NCBI GenBank assembly: GCA_013399855.1
Contig: VXAY01002322.1
Span: 72,063 to 136,062, forward strand
Source: Oxyruncus cristatus
Lineage: Eukaryota > Chordata > Aves > Passeriformes > Cotingidae
DNA: 64,000 bases
Direction: 5' to 3'
Shown piece after piece: positions 46,825 to 58,099 of this stretch. The translations under genes and the position numbers were made by a program. Each line of letters opens with the position of its first letter. Within the stretch, counting starts at the first letter, position 1. The notes beneath the pieces are model-generated. The model worked only from the letters and a program-made list of their open reading frames with translations, ran no database searches and was not told where the DNA came from.

Positions 46825-47429
46825 NNNNNNNNNNNNNNNNNNNNNNNNNNNNNNNNNNNNNNNNNNNNNNNNNNNNNNNNNNNNNNNNNNNNNNNNNNNN
46901 NNNNNNNNNNNNNNNNNNNNNNNNNNNNNNNNNNNNNNNNNNNNNNNNNNNNNNNNNNNNNNNNNNNNNNNNNNNNNNNNNNNNNNNNNNNNNNNNNNNN
47001 NNNNNNNNNNNNNNNNNNNNNNNNNNNNNNNNNNNNNNNNNNNNNNNNNNNNNNNNNNNNNNNNNNNNNNNNNNNNNNNNNNNNNNNNNNNNNNNNNNNN
47101 NNNNNNNNNNNNNNNNNNNNNNNNNNNNNNNNNNNNNNNNNNNNNNNNNNNNNNNNNNNNNNNNNNNNNNNNNNNNNNNNNNNNNNNNNNNNNNNNNNNN
47201 NNNNNNNNNNNNNNNNNNNNNNNNNNNNNNNNNNNNNNNNNNNNNNNNNNNNNNNNNNNNNNNNNNNNNNNNNNNNNNNNNNNNNNNNNNNNNNNNNNNN
47301 NNNNNNNNNNNNNNNNNNNNNNNNNNNNNNNNNNNNNNNNNNNNNNNNNNNNNNNNNNNNNNNNNNNNNNNNNNNNNNNNNNNNNNNNNNNNNNNNNNNN
47401 NNNNNNNNNNNNNNNNNNNNNNNNNNNNN
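46825..47429. other. Assembly gap (605 Ns)
   Basis: Undetermined sequence between a polypurine tract and a CR1 that begins in mid-body at 47430. The missing part probably includes more purine tract and the 5' part of that CR1. Confidence 0.99.
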
Positions 47430-47520
47430 CTGGAAGTGTCTGAGGCCAAGCTGGAGCAACCTGGGAGAGTGGAAGGGGTCCCTGCCCAAGGCAGGGGGGT
47501 GGAATGAGATGGTCTTGGAT
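47430..47520 (+). mobile_element. CR1 LINE 3' end, cut by the gap
   Basis: ctggaagtgtctgaggccaa, cccaaggcaggggggtggaa, gatggtcttggatgt, without a clear tail. Confidence 0.88.
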
Positions 47521-47523
47521 GTT

Positions 47524-47892
47524 CTGGAGCCAGGCTGGGAGAGCTGGGGGGGTTCCCCTGGAGAAGAGAAGGCTCCAGGGAGAGCTGAGAGCCCCTTGCA
47601 GGGCCTAAAGGGGCTCCAGGAGAGCTGCAGAGGGACTGGGGACCCAGAGCATGGAGGGACAGGACACAGCTTTAAGCTGCCAGAGGGCAGAAATAGGTGG
47701 GATATTGGGAAGGAATTGCTGGCTGAGAGGGTGGGGAGGCCCTGGCCCAGGTTGGGCAGAGAAGCTGTGGCTGCCCCTGGATCCCTGAAAGTGTCCAAGG
47801 CCAGGCTGGAGCAACCTGGGCTAGTGGAAAGGGGGTGGAATGAGATGATCTTTCAGGTCCCTTCCAGCCCAAACCATTCCATGATCCCATGA
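47524..47892 (+). mobile_element. CR1 LINE 3' end, 370 bp
   Basis: ctggagccaggctgggagag, young-subfamily block, gatattgggaaggaattgct, ctggatccctgaaagtgtcc, ending cattccatgatcccatgaac. It abuts the preceding CR1 fragment in the same orientation. Confidence 0.93.
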
Positions 47893-49008
47893 ACCATGGA
47901 AAGCTGGGCATTTTTTGCCCGTGGTACCCAGGGCAGGGCATCGAACCCAATCCCCGGAGTTTTTTCCTGTCGATCCAACCAAACCCGGCGCTCCCTCCGC
48001 AGTCCCTGCAGCCCGCCAGGGAACTGCCAGCGAGGAGCTTCGTGTCCACGTGTTCCTTTGGCTCAGCCAGGGAGACAAGTGGAATTTATGATGCCGAGAG
48101 CCCCCATTGTCAGGATTTCAAACTCCAACATATGTTGGGCTCGGAAAGTTGTTTTTGTTCTTGCAATTAAAGCACCACATAAATATCCGACAGCTGAGGT
48201 GCTCCAGGCTCCAGGCTGAGTTATGGCCACGGCTCGTGGAGCTCAGCCCTGCAGACATTGATATACTGGACTTTGCTAGGCTGGGATTTATAATTTTTGG
48301 GGGGGTTCTTAAAGCTACTGTAGGTTCGTGGTTGAGGTCGGGGTTTAGTTCTGGGCAACCTGCTCAGAAATGTGAATTGTTACCGCGAACTCTCCTTGGC
48401 CTTTCAGCTTTGCTGACAGGAGTTTAGTCCTCACAGACTAAAGGGGGGGGGGGGAAATTAAAAAAAAATAAAAAATTAAGCAGGTGAGGTCATTTGGAGT
48501 TGAAAAGAGACTGAAAGTTGGAGTTTCAGCTCAGGGTTGAAGAGTTGGGAGTGAAGCTGGGATGGGTCTGATGACAGCTGAGGCTTCAGCGTGGCCAAGC
48601 CCTTTCCCCTCAAAAAAAAAATGAGAGGAAAAAAGGGACATTTACGGAAGTGAAAACAAGAATCAAACTGAGCAGAGGCAGGTGAGACCCTCCAAGGTCT
48701 GGTTGTGTTGGCCCAGCTGGTGTTGCTGGTCGGGATATGGAGCCAACTTGATGTTCCCGATGGTGTTGTTTGCAGGAGGGACCTGCCATCAAGCCTGAAA
48801 TGCAGGTCCCTCGGTGCTCTCAGCTGCAGGCTGGGATTTTTCTGGGAATACTGGAGCAAAATCCATCCTGACCTGGATGCTCCAACACCAGGAAGACTCG
48901 GGGTGTCACCTCAGGGTTGTCCCCTCAGGGGTGTCACCTTGGGGGACTTCTTTGGCAGCGGGAGCAGCTGGTGGGAAGCAGGATTTGTGCTTTGTGCCAT
49001 CTGCTCCC
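47893..49008. other. Intronic sequence; G-run at about 48443-48454
   Basis: A G12 run followed by A-rich sequence. A repeat-free AT-rich stretch at 48120-48200. No exon or repeat family recognised. Confidence 0.5.
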
Positions 49009-49157
49009 AAATCCCTGGAAGTGTCCAAGGCCAGGCTGGACAGGGCTTGGAGCAACCTGGGCTAGTGGAAGGTGTCCCTGCCCATGGCAGGGGGTGGAAC
49101 TGGATGAGCTTTAAGGTCCCTCCCATCCCAAACCCAAAGCATTCCATGATTCCATAA
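49009..49157 (+). mobile_element. CR1 LINE 3' end
   Basis: aaatccctggaagtgtccaa, ccatggcagggggtggaact, cattccatgattccataaaa. Confidence 0.92.
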
Positions 49158-50017
49158 AATCAAAGGGCAGCATCAAACAGCCTCAATTTGTAACCAGGAA
49201 GGGGGAGGAGCTGGAAATGTGGGATTTGCTGCTTCAGGGCCATATTGTGCTGTCTGGAAGTCGGCTGTCCCAGAGCAAACTTGGCACCCCCTGATATCCC
49301 AAAGAGGGGGTGCCAGAACCTTCTCCCTCAGCCCCAGCTCTGGAAGGAGAATTTGTGCCCTGAAGGGGAGGGTTTAATAATCCCGTTAAAAACCATCTAT
49401 TTTGCATCCCCCTGCTGCATCGCACCCTGTTGTGGTTTTCCAGCGTCACGTGAGTGTGTTCCACCCACAGAGCTGAGAATGGGAAGATACTTTGGTATAA
49501 AATAGAGTTATTCAAGTTTTACACTGAAAAATCACCAGGGTTTTTTTATATTAATCATTAAACCTTCTGTAAAACCAAAGCAGGGTTGAAGCGATTCGAT
49601 CCAAGCCCCGTAAACTTCAGCTGAGGGCTCTGATGATCATCCGCCAAGGAACCCGGGATTTTTGTGGTGTGTCCTTAAAAATCAGTAGGTGAAAACGAGG
49701 ATTTCCGATCCTTATCTATGCTGAGGTTCGGGGTGAAGTTTTGCCGGGAGAAAAACCTCGAAAGAAGAATTTTTTCCCTGTTGTTTTGAGCGCTCTGGGC
49801 GGGTTTGTTGCCGAAGCGGGCGAGGGGTGAGATCCCTGCGGTCCAGTGGGGTGCTCAGGTCCATTGTGGTGGTGTCCCATCATGGTCCTGTGCTCACTGG
49901 GCCAGTTTGAGCTCCTGCCTCCATCCCCGAGGCTCAGGCCCACCTTCCTCAGCACGGGGGGCCAAAGGTCTCCGTGTCTTTCATGCACCATGCGAATATT
50001 CATTGCTTTTGTGTCAG
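49158..50017. other. Intronic sequence without recognised features
   Basis: Average composition. Nothing recognised. Confidence 0.5.
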
Positions 50018-50208
50018 GTTTGGATATCAGGGGAAATTCATGGAAAAGCTGCCCGGGGCAGTGGTGGAATCCCCGTCCCTGGAGGGATTTAAAAACCACA
50101 TGGATGTGGCACTTAGGGACATGGGTGAGTGGTGGCTTTGGCCATACTGAGTTAGCAGTTGGACTTGTTGATCTTTTCCAACCTTAACGATTCCACGATT
50201 CCATAATT
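50018..50208 (+). mobile_element. CR1 LINE 3' end
   Basis: ggtttggatatcaggggaaa, ccgtccctggagggatttaa, catggatgtggcacttaggg, cgattccacgattccataat. Confidence 0.9.
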
Positions 50209-50667
50209 CTTTCTCTACCTGCCTTGGGATTGCTGTTCCCTGCCAGACACTTGGGATTTCCTTCCGTGGTCACGTTTTGCCCTGTGTCAAGGAGCTGGCG
50301 GAGACCTTGATTTGTCTGGAAAGAGGATTTTTCAGTTGTGTTTTCAGATTACTCTAAAGAAGTTAAAAAGAGGGTTTGGGATTTTGGGAGCCTGGTTTGT
50401 GGTGCGTGAGCAGCTCTCCCGAGGTGCTCCCAAGAGGCAGGACACAGGATGATGCTGCATTATGCCACTTTTTGGGGTTCCTCTTGTATTTGAGGCCCCA
50501 GGAATGGCTGTTGAGCCAACCCAAGCACAGCCAGCAGGGCTGGAAGGGGTGTGGAGAGATCCCTCGGAGCAGTGATGTCCATCACTGTGCCCGAGCCATT
50601 CGGGACAATCTTTTGCCACCCTGTTCTTTTCATTCCCTTTTCATTTCCCTTTTCCTGCCTGCAGTAG
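50209..50667. other. Intronic sequence without recognised features
   Basis: Nothing recognised. Confidence 0.5.
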
Positions 50668-50857
50668 ATATGAGGGTGTTAAAACAGTGGAACAGAATTC
50701 CCAGAGAAGCTGTGGCTGCCCCTGGATCCCTGGAAGTGTCCAAGGCCAAGTTGGAGCAACCTGGGTTGGTGGGAGGTGTCCCTGCCCATGGCAGGGGGTG
50801 GCACTGGATGATCCTTCAGGGCCCTTCCTACCCAAAACATTCCATGATTCTGTGATA
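50668..50857 (+). mobile_element. CR1 LINE 3' end
   Basis: atatgagggtgttaaaacag, ctggatccctggaagtgtcc, ccatggcagggggtggcact, cattccatgattctgtgata. Confidence 0.92.
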
Positions 50858-51107
50858 TCCCCCACCGGGAGAATTTTGGGCTGCTCTTAGGATATTTTAG
50901 CCAATCCCCCTTTCCGTGGGACACATCCCTGCCTTTGCTATTTACTCCTTGGAAGAACCACGCAGGATTCCCTTTTCCAAGTCCAAAATCACGCGGCTTT
51001 GCTTCTCCCGCTGCTTTTGGCCCGTCTTGATTCCAGTTTGTTTCTTCTTGTCTCTCCTTCTCTCTTCCCCCCATCCCTCCATCCCTGTCCTCCCTCTCCA
51101 TCCCTGC

Positions 51108-51168
51108 CGAGCCCCCCCCCCACCNNGTCCCTGCCGCGCCCCCCCCCCCCCCCTCTCCCCCCCAGAGA
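51108..51168. repeat. C-rich low-complexity stretch with two undetermined bases
   Basis: Runs of C up to about 15, with nn at 51125-51126. The assembly is uncertain here. The minus strand is G-rich with quadruplex potential. Confidence 0.9.
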
Positions 51169-51234
51169 GGGAAATAAATTGTGCAGGAACAAATTCCCTG
51201 CCCATGAATTCCCCCTGGAAACCCTCCCGCCTGG

Positions 51235-51860
51235 TTCATAATTAATGCTGCCATTGTTCTCCTCTTTCTGTATATTTAGATGGCCTTTCTGTTTAAAGTT
51301 GATTACTTGCTGCTCCTTTGAGTGTCTCTCAGGGGAGGGAAATGGATGATATTTCAACAGCGGATCAGCCACAATATGCACTAAATAAACAGACCCGCTA
51401 AAAACACCATAAAGGCCCCTTTGTTGGGTAGCAAAAAAAAAAAATAAAAATGAGGGGGTGGCAAAAAAATCTCCCAGAAGGATGCTGGGGAGTGGAACTT
51501 ATCTCTCAGATCTCCTATCGCTCCGATTGCAGCGTCCTAAATTAAAGACTTCCACCCTTCAGCGGTCACCTCGAACGTCACCCCGGCTCTGAGGGCTTAG
51601 CAGATGGCGTGGGCTGCAGTATTCCCAGCAGCAGCCCAGCCTGTCCTGGGCGAGGTCCCGGTGCTGGGCCGAGTTGAAGCTCCGTGCGGGAGCTGCTGGG
51701 GAGCAGCGGAATAATGGGCTGCGCGCGGCTATCGATTAAATGCCACTTCTGCCTCCGCACAGCATTGATCTTGGCTTTGGGCTGAGCCGGCCCCGGCTGG
51801 GAGTTTGCTCACTTATCTAATTTTAATGATCAAGTTTCCATCTCTCCCGCGCACGTAATT
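51235..51860. promoter_or_regulatory. Candidate conserved non-coding region
   Basis: Repeat-free region with cataattaatgctgccattgt (homeodomain- and SOX-like words near 51240-51258), then aacgtcaccccggct, ctatcgattaaatgc (about 51730) and ttatctaattttaatgatca (about 51815). Texture differs from the CR1-rich flanks. Proposed on motifs alone. Confidence 0.28.
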
Positions 51861-52010
51861 TATATTCCAGAGGCTTTGGAGCGGGGAGAGGGAAAAGGGG
51901 GAGTGTTGGCAGCACCCTGAAAGGCTGAGCGACCTTCAGGCAGCCCGGGCGAGTCTCTGGTGTGTGGTGGCTAGAAAGTTCATTCAGGCCCTGATTTTTT
52001 GGGGAGATGG

Positions 52011-52087
52011 GCCTCTGCAGGGCCAGGATTGGGCTGGATGATCCTCGTGGGTCCCTTCCAACTTGGCACATTCTGGGATTCTGGGAT
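52011..52087 (+). mobile_element. CR1 LINE tail, second subfamily
   Basis: gcctctgcagggccaggatt, gggctggatgatcctcgtgg, cttggcacattctgggattc. Confidence 0.85.
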
Positions 52088-52720
52088 CAGCAGTGTTTTA
52101 AGCCGCAGGTGATCTGGACCATGCCAAGCCCGTCCACATGAAGTTGAACCACGAGGCTGCTTTGCAGCTCCCCGGTGTCAGTAGAAGCTCCACCAGCACT
52201 GTACTGGTTATACTTTAATTCCTCCTCGGTGATCCCCCTGTTTGAGTGGAAACAGGTCGTGGCAACGACCTGGGTTCAACCCGTTGTCAGCTCCCGGCAC
52301 GTGGGTGGGATGGTGTCAGGTGGTGGCACTTCCATCAGGGAGGCTCCTGGAAGCTTCTCAGCCTGAGGGGTTCAGCCTGCTGAGGGGCAACCTCAGTTCA
52401 TTAATTCGTCATTAACAACCAGGTAAAACAACACCAGGAGTGACTGCAAAAACCCTCCACTTGATGATGAGCTGCTGCTTTTTGGAGCTCAGGTTCAAGG
52501 CTGGGTTAGTTGCTTTTCGGGCTGCGGTTGTCCCTGGAATATCCTACCAACGTTACGGGATCGATAAATAGACCCAGAGGACAATTTCAGACACCTGGAG
52601 GGCCAGGTTTGAAATCACAGCAAAATCTGCCTGGCCACAGGGGTCGTTAAAGGGAGATTAGTTTTCATAAAGGAGGTCACGGTGTGTTTGGAAATCCTTG
52701 GGTAGGTGGAGGTGCCCCCT
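52088..52720. other. Intronic sequence without recognised features
   Basis: Average composition. Nothing recognised. Confidence 0.5.
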
Positions 52721-52836
52721 GAGTTCGGTGCCCAAATCCCAGTGGCAGGTCCCTGATTCCAGAGCCCAAATCGCAGTGGCAGATCCCCAAGTCTTGTGTC
52801 CAAATCCAGGTGGAAGGTCCCTGATTCTGGTGCCCT
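52721..52836. repeat. 34-bp minisatellite, locus 1 (about 3.4 units)
   Basis: Units of about 34 bp, with ggtgcccaaatcccagtgg, caggtccctgattc and variants. Same unit and strand as the larger array at 62045-62870. Confidence 0.88.
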
Positions 52837-52989
52837 TTCCGTCCTCTCCCTTGGGCAGAGACCCCAGTGTCACTGGTTTCCTCTGTACTGATGCTGGATC
52901 CATCTTTGGGCAGGTTCCTTGAGATGAGCTGGAGCAAATCTCCTCCACACCTGGAATTCTGGGGGCAGTTCTGGGTCCCTCATGACCAG

Positions 52990-53362
52990 AAGGACACGGA
53001 GGGGCTGAAGCGTGTGCAGGGAAGGGAACGGAGCTGGGNCTGCAACTCCCTGACAGGAGGGGGGAGCCGGGGGGGGGTCGGGCTCTGCTCCCAGGGAACA
53101 GGGACAGGAGGAGAGGGAACGGCCTCCAGCTGGGCCAGGGGAGGTTTAGGTTGGATATTGGGAAAATTCCTTCCTGGAAAGGGTTGTCCAACCCTGGCCC
53201 AGCTGCCCAGGGCAGTGGTGGATCCCCATCCCCAGAGGGATTTAAAAGCCCTGTGGATGTGGCCCTTGGGGACATGGGTCAGGAGTGGTGCTGCATTGGC
53301 ACTTGGACTCGATGATCTTAGTGGTCTTTTCCAACATCCAAGATTCTACGATTCCATGATTT
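52990..53362 (+). mobile_element. CR1 LINE 3' end interrupted by an N
   Basis: gctgaagcgtgtgcagggaa, gagctggg then n53039 then ctgcaactccctgacaggag, ggtttaggttggatattggg, ccctgtggatgtggcccttg, tail agattctacgattccatgat. About 80-100 bp present in the sister copy at 22770-23204 are missing at the N. Confidence 0.92.
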
Positions 53363-54094
53363 CCACCCTGGGACCGGGATATTCCCCAAAACAGCCCCAC
53401 CAGCAGCGTGGAGTGGAGGACACTGCTCTTGTTTTCCACCTCTTCCCAACCTTCCTGGCCTTGAAGGGCCTGTCTTTGAGAGCAGAACCCACCTCGCCCT
53501 CCGCCGTAGCCGAGCTCCCGACTCCGTGTGTTTAACACCCCGTGGAATCCCCCCGGACACGCTGCGGGTGCAGAGGGGGAGCCGGGAATCCTCAATGGGA
53601 ACAGCTGGGGAGGGTGTTTTAGGCACGGATCAGAGGCCCTGGAAAAAGCAGAAGGAATTGCGGTGCTTCCCTCAGGAGCGGGAGGATGAACGAGCGGAAA
53701 ACGGGGAGAAAAACCAGTGAGGGGACAAACACCCTTCGGATTTGGTGCCCTGGAGGGAGAACGAGGTGGGGGAGTCACAGACCCTTGAAGTGGAAGGGGC
53801 CGGACCTTGAATCCCAACAAAATTCCTGGGGTTTGTGTTTGGGTTTGGGTTTTTTTTTTAATAAACAGCAATTTGCTGTTAATGGGCAATCAAAGGTGGT
53901 GGGGCTGAGTTTAAAACACGGAGTGGCTCAGCCTTCCAAAGGCCACTTCCGAAGGGAAAAGGAGGCTTTGGTGGGAATGCCAAGTGTGCTGTTGCTCCCA
54001 GGTGCTGTGGTTTGCTGTCTCTGTCATTATAAAGAACCCAAATTTGGCAGGATTTGGGGCAGAAGTTGGAAAATCACAATAATCCCTCAGCGTT
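53363..54094. other. Intronic sequence without recognised features
   Basis: gggtttgggttttttttttaat low-complexity stretch near 53845-53862. Nothing else recognised. Confidence 0.5.
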
Positions 54095-54600
54095 ATGTGG
54101 GTAAAATACTTTTAACTTTGGGGTGGCTTTACAAAAATACCTTTGATTTGGGGGATCTCTTTACAAAAATACCTTTAATTTTTGGGGGGTCTTTACAAGA
54201 ATACCTTTAATTTTGGGGTCACTTTACAAAAATACCTTTAATTTTTGAGGTCTCTGTACAAAAATTTTTGGTGTCTCTTTCCAAAAATACCTTTAATTTT
54301 TGGGGTCTCTTTACAGAAACTCCTTTAATTTTTGGGATCTTTTTAGAAAAATTCCTTTAATTTTTGGGATCTCTTTACAGAAATACCTTTGATACTGGGC
54401 GTATCTTTACAAAAATACCTTTAATTTTTGAGGTCTCTGTACAAAAATTTTTGGTGTCTCTTTCCAAAAATACCTTTAATTTTTGGGGTCTCTTTACAGA
54501 AACACCTTTAATTTTTGGGATCGTTTTAGAAAAAAATCCTTTAATTTTGGGGGTCACTTTACAAAAGTACCTTTAAATTTGGGGTCTCTTTCCCAAGCAG
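54095..54600. repeat. 32-bp minisatellite with higher-order repeat (about 15 units)
   Basis: Unit contains ctctttacaaaaatacct and ttaatttttgggg, about 32 bp, with a shortened 23-bp variant (aggtctctgtacaaaaattt ttg) at 54247 and again at 54430, 183 bp apart. The flanking units repeat in the same order, so several units were duplicated as a block. Confidence 0.93.
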
Positions 54601-55151
54601 CAGGATAAGGAAGCTCAGAGCTCAGGCCTCTCCCAGCCAGCAGGATCACGGATATTCCCAAATATTTGCCCTCCTCCCACCTCCACCTCCACCTTTTATT
54701 TCTGCCCCATCAGGAATTCGACCTTGGAATTCCTTAGCGCTGGAAAGCCCAGTTGCACCAGTTTGCTCTTCTCCGGTGTTGGAAAGGAGTTGGATCAGCT
54801 GAGGAAAAAATAAACAATCAAACAAACAAACAATAGTTGGAATGTAATTATAATCCTGGGAGAGGTGATGGAGGGGCGATGGTTGAACTTTGGGTGCTTA
54901 GATTGTATTGGCTGATGGGAAAACCCCTCTGGGAACTGGAAGAATCGTAATGAATATTCCAAGATGCTCCTTTCTGGAGAAACGGCCTCCAGAGGAGCTG
55001 GATTTGTCCGTATCCAGAGTCTCCTAAAGAAGTGTGGATGTGCTGGATGGTTCCTGGATCAGTAACAAACACCCTAAATCCTGGGGGAGCTGTTGGTGCA
55101 GAGAAGGTTCCAAGGAACGGCTTGTCCCCAGCTTGGGACATCAGCTGAGCT
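54601..55151. other. Intronic sequence without recognised features
   Basis: (CAAA)n-like stretch at about 54813-54832. Nothing else recognised. Confidence 0.5.
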
Positions 55152-55650
55152 CATGGAATCATGGAATGGGTTGGGGTGGGAGGGACCTCAAATCCCATCC
55201 ATGGGCAGGGACACCTTCCACCAGCCCAGGCTGCTCCAGCCTGGCCTTGGACCCTTCCAGGGATCCAGGGGCAGCCACAGCTTCTCTGCCCAACCTGGGC
55301 CAGGGCCTCCCCCCCCTCCCAGACAGCAATTCCTTCCCAATCTCCCATCTCTCCCTGCCCTCTGGCACTGGGAAGCCATTCCCTGTGTGCTGTCCCTCCC
55401 TGCCTTGTCCCCAGTCCCTCTGCAGCTCTCCTGGAGCCCCTTTAGGCCCTGCAAGGGGCTCTCAGCTCTCCCTGGAGCCTTCTCTTCTCCAGGGGAAGCC
55501 CCCCAGCTCTCCCAGCCTGGCTCCAGAGGGGAGCAGCTCCAGTTTTATCACCTCCATGGCCTTCCCTGGATTTGCTCCAACCGTTCCATGTCCTCGTGCT
55601 GTTGGTGGCACCAGAACCGTGCCCGGTATTCCAGGAGGGATCTCGTGGGA
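55152..55650 (-). mobile_element. CR1 LINE 3' end, antisense, 500 bp
   Basis: ctcatggaatcatggaatgg, tccatgggcagggacacctt, ggatccaggggcagccacag, cagacagcaattccttccca, young-subfamily block, and a right part (accgttccatgtcctcgtgc, accgtgcccggtattccagg) corresponding to the reversed end of ORF2. Confidence 0.92.
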
Positions 55651-56567
55651 GCAGGAGAGTCGTCTCCTGGTGAGTCCTTTCCTGGCAGCCACGGTGGGCT
55701 CCTGTTGCTGGTCGTGGACTTCCTTCCCAGTGACATTTTAATGGCAGGTGATCAAGATCCAGCTGGAAAACCCTTCCCCCCGTCCAGCTTTAAACCTGCA
55801 AACCCCATCCAGCGTCTCAACCGGCACTTCTGAGGAATTTGGGAGCTCCCAAAAATCCCAAGCCCTTTTCTGGGCCGTTCCTGCCGCTTCTCTGAGGATT
55901 TCTGGAGCGCTTGGAAGGCGCTTCCAGGGAAAATTGCAAAACTAAATCAACTCTGCGTGGTGCTGGTAGCTCTGTTATGATGGAATGCGCTGAACCAAAG
56001 AGTTCAGTGTTCTTGGAGGCTTTTCCCGTGGTCAGTGCCAGAGATTTCTGATTAATAGGGAAACCAGGACGGCTTCCTCCCTCTGAGGTGCAGGGATTAG
56101 AAAAATTAAGCAGCAGGGCTGAGGAAGAAGCCTGGAGGGAGAGAACCCAGTGATAACAGAAGGAAGGAGAGGAAGAGCAATGAGTGCTCATCCCAAAAAA
56201 CAGGAGGGAGGGAAGTGGTTTCCGAAAGGCCCGACTGGAGAAGGGGGTCGGTTCGGGGCCCTCTTGGAGGTTCGTGGTTGGTTTGCTGGGAGGCTTTTGA
56301 ACCCCTGAAAGAGGGGGACTGCTGCTGTCCTGGGAATGCTGCTGTCCTGGGAATGGCACCCTTGGGAAGGCTGGTTTCCTCAGGTCTCCCGTGCCCCCGT
56401 CCTCTGGTGTCTGACACCAGAGAACTCGCTCTTGTCTTTGCCTTGAGGGACCAGGGAAGGTCCTTGAGGAGCTCCGGGGTCTCCACCTCTGGAGACACCT
56501 GAACCTCAACTGATTGTCCTGGACAAGCTGCTCCAGGGATCCCTCCAGCCCCAGATGCTCCATGTTC
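55651..56567. other. Intronic sequence without recognised features
   Basis: No CR1. The tandem ctgctgtcctgggaatg pair at 56320-56356 is a 20-bp duplication. Nothing else recognised. Confidence 0.5.
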
Positions 56568-56757
56568 TTCACGGGAATGGCTCAAAGCTGAGGGAGGGGA
56601 GGTTTAGGTTGGACATCAGGAAGCATTTCTTCACTGGGAGGATTTGCAAACCCTGGAACAGGCTGCCGGGAGAGCTGGGGGGTGCCCCCAGCCTGGGGGT
56701 GCCTGAGAAATATTTGGATAATGCCCCTAATACCATGGTTTGACTTTTGGTCAGCCC
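56568..56757 (+). mobile_element. CR1 LINE fragment, third subfamily, cut by a simple repeat
   Basis: gggaatggctcaaagctgag, ggttggacatcaggaagcat, ctggaacaggctgccgggag, atatttggataatgccccta, gacttttggtcagccc. The expected 3' end is replaced by the CCTTCCCARA array. Confidence 0.87.
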
Positions 56758-57007
56758 TTTCCCTTTCTCTTTCCCTTCCCAGACCTTCCCAGACCTTCCC
56801 AGACCTTCCCTTCCCTTCCCAGACCTTCCCAGACCTTCCCTTCCCAAACCTTACTTTCCCTTCCCAAACCTTCCCAAACCTTCCCAGACCTTCCCGACCT
56901 TCCCTTCCCAAACCTTCCCTTCCCAAACCTTCCCAGACCTTCCCAAACCTTCCCTTCCCAAACCTTCCCTTCCCAGACCTTCCCTTCCCAAACCTTCCCT
57001 TCCCAGT
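56758..57007. repeat. CCTTCCCAGA/CCTTCCCAAA array, about 240 bp
   Basis: Decamers and 15-mers built of cttcc and cagac/caaac pentamers on the + strand. Starts at the broken end of a CR1. Confidence 0.93.
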
Positions 57008-57182
57008 TTATATTTAGGGAGATTTGGGCTGAAGGATTGACCCTTTTTTAGGCACAAAACTGATTCAGCAATAACCACAAAAGCCTCCTTTTCTTGCGGA
57101 ACATCCCCAAAGGAAGGAGCTGGAACTGCAGGAGAGAAAAGCGGAATGGTCCATCCAGCAGATCCACGTTTCATATCACGAC

Positions 57183-57240
57183 AATCAGGGAGCCACGAAG
57201 TTGGAAAACACCTCCCAGGTTCATCAAGTCCAACCTCTGG
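57183..57240 (-). mobile_element. Probable degraded CR1 tail, antisense
   Basis: caatcagggagccacgaagt, tggaaaacacctcccaggtt, catcaagtccaacctctgga. Resembles the reversed CR1 end with several changes. Confidence 0.55.
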
Positions 57241-58099
57241 ACTTGAGGAAGGACTCTGGGAGTGAGCAGCAGGCAGGGCCGGGGCCGAGGGGGAGAGGAG
57301 GATGCACAAGGATCCCCGAGGCCCGCAGGGGGTTCACTCCCCCAAAGGCAGTTTGGGAAGGATATCCCTGTTTCCTGACTGTCCCGTGGCTCTGCCAGCT
57401 AAACCCGGTCACCCCCCTGGAGGATCTTTTTGTTCCCCTTTGGAAGCGCGGCTGGATAATGGAACACAAACACGTGCTTGCCAGGGTGGGGTGGGTTTTT
57501 TTTTTCCACCACCCCCCCCCCCGAATTCCACGTTAATTTAAAAAAGGCCTTTTTCATTAGGCATTATGTACACAAGGGCTACAGATTACAAATGCAGAAA
57601 ATTAAATTGTAAACTCCACGGTGAGGCCTTGGGGCGGGGGGAAGAGTAAGGAGAGAAGGGAGCCCTCCCCTTTCCCCGCTCCAGGAGGAGACAGACTGGG
57701 GAAGACTCCTTCCCTTCACCCTCCATAAGCCACGAAGGATGGGGCAGATCCTTATCAGCCTTAAATCATCCCCCACAACTCCAGCCTTGCTCAGTCTCCC
57801 AGAGTTAAATGACTTTTGTGCGTGGAATTCAGGCAGATTGGGGAATTTTGCCTCCCCCCCCACCCCGTGCTGATTTCAGGGAAGTTATTCGTAAAAATAT
57901 GTAAAAAAAATCAGACTCGTCCTGTTTCTGAGCCAGGATCTCAATTAATAATATTGATTATTGCAATAAATCTCTCTCAGAGGCTCAGGTCGCCCATGGC
58001 AACGGGTCCAGGTGGAGCAGCATCTTCTTGGTTCTCTTGAGGAGCTGGTTTGGGCTTCCCGAATCCTCAGGGATCTGTGTGTGAAGGGATGGACGACAG
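57241..58099. other. Intronic sequence; C-run at about 57511-57523
   Basis: T9 and C10 runs around 57499-57522. Otherwise nothing recognised. Confidence 0.5.

Noticed and set aside
46388..47892. Open frames of 353-411 codons on both strands
   Set aside because: They are open only because they run through 605 Ns, flanked by polypurine sequence and CR1.
54364..54576. Repeat-protein-like frames in the 32-bp minisatellite
   Set aside because: Unit length is not a multiple of three and the frame is open only by chance in AT-rich repeats.
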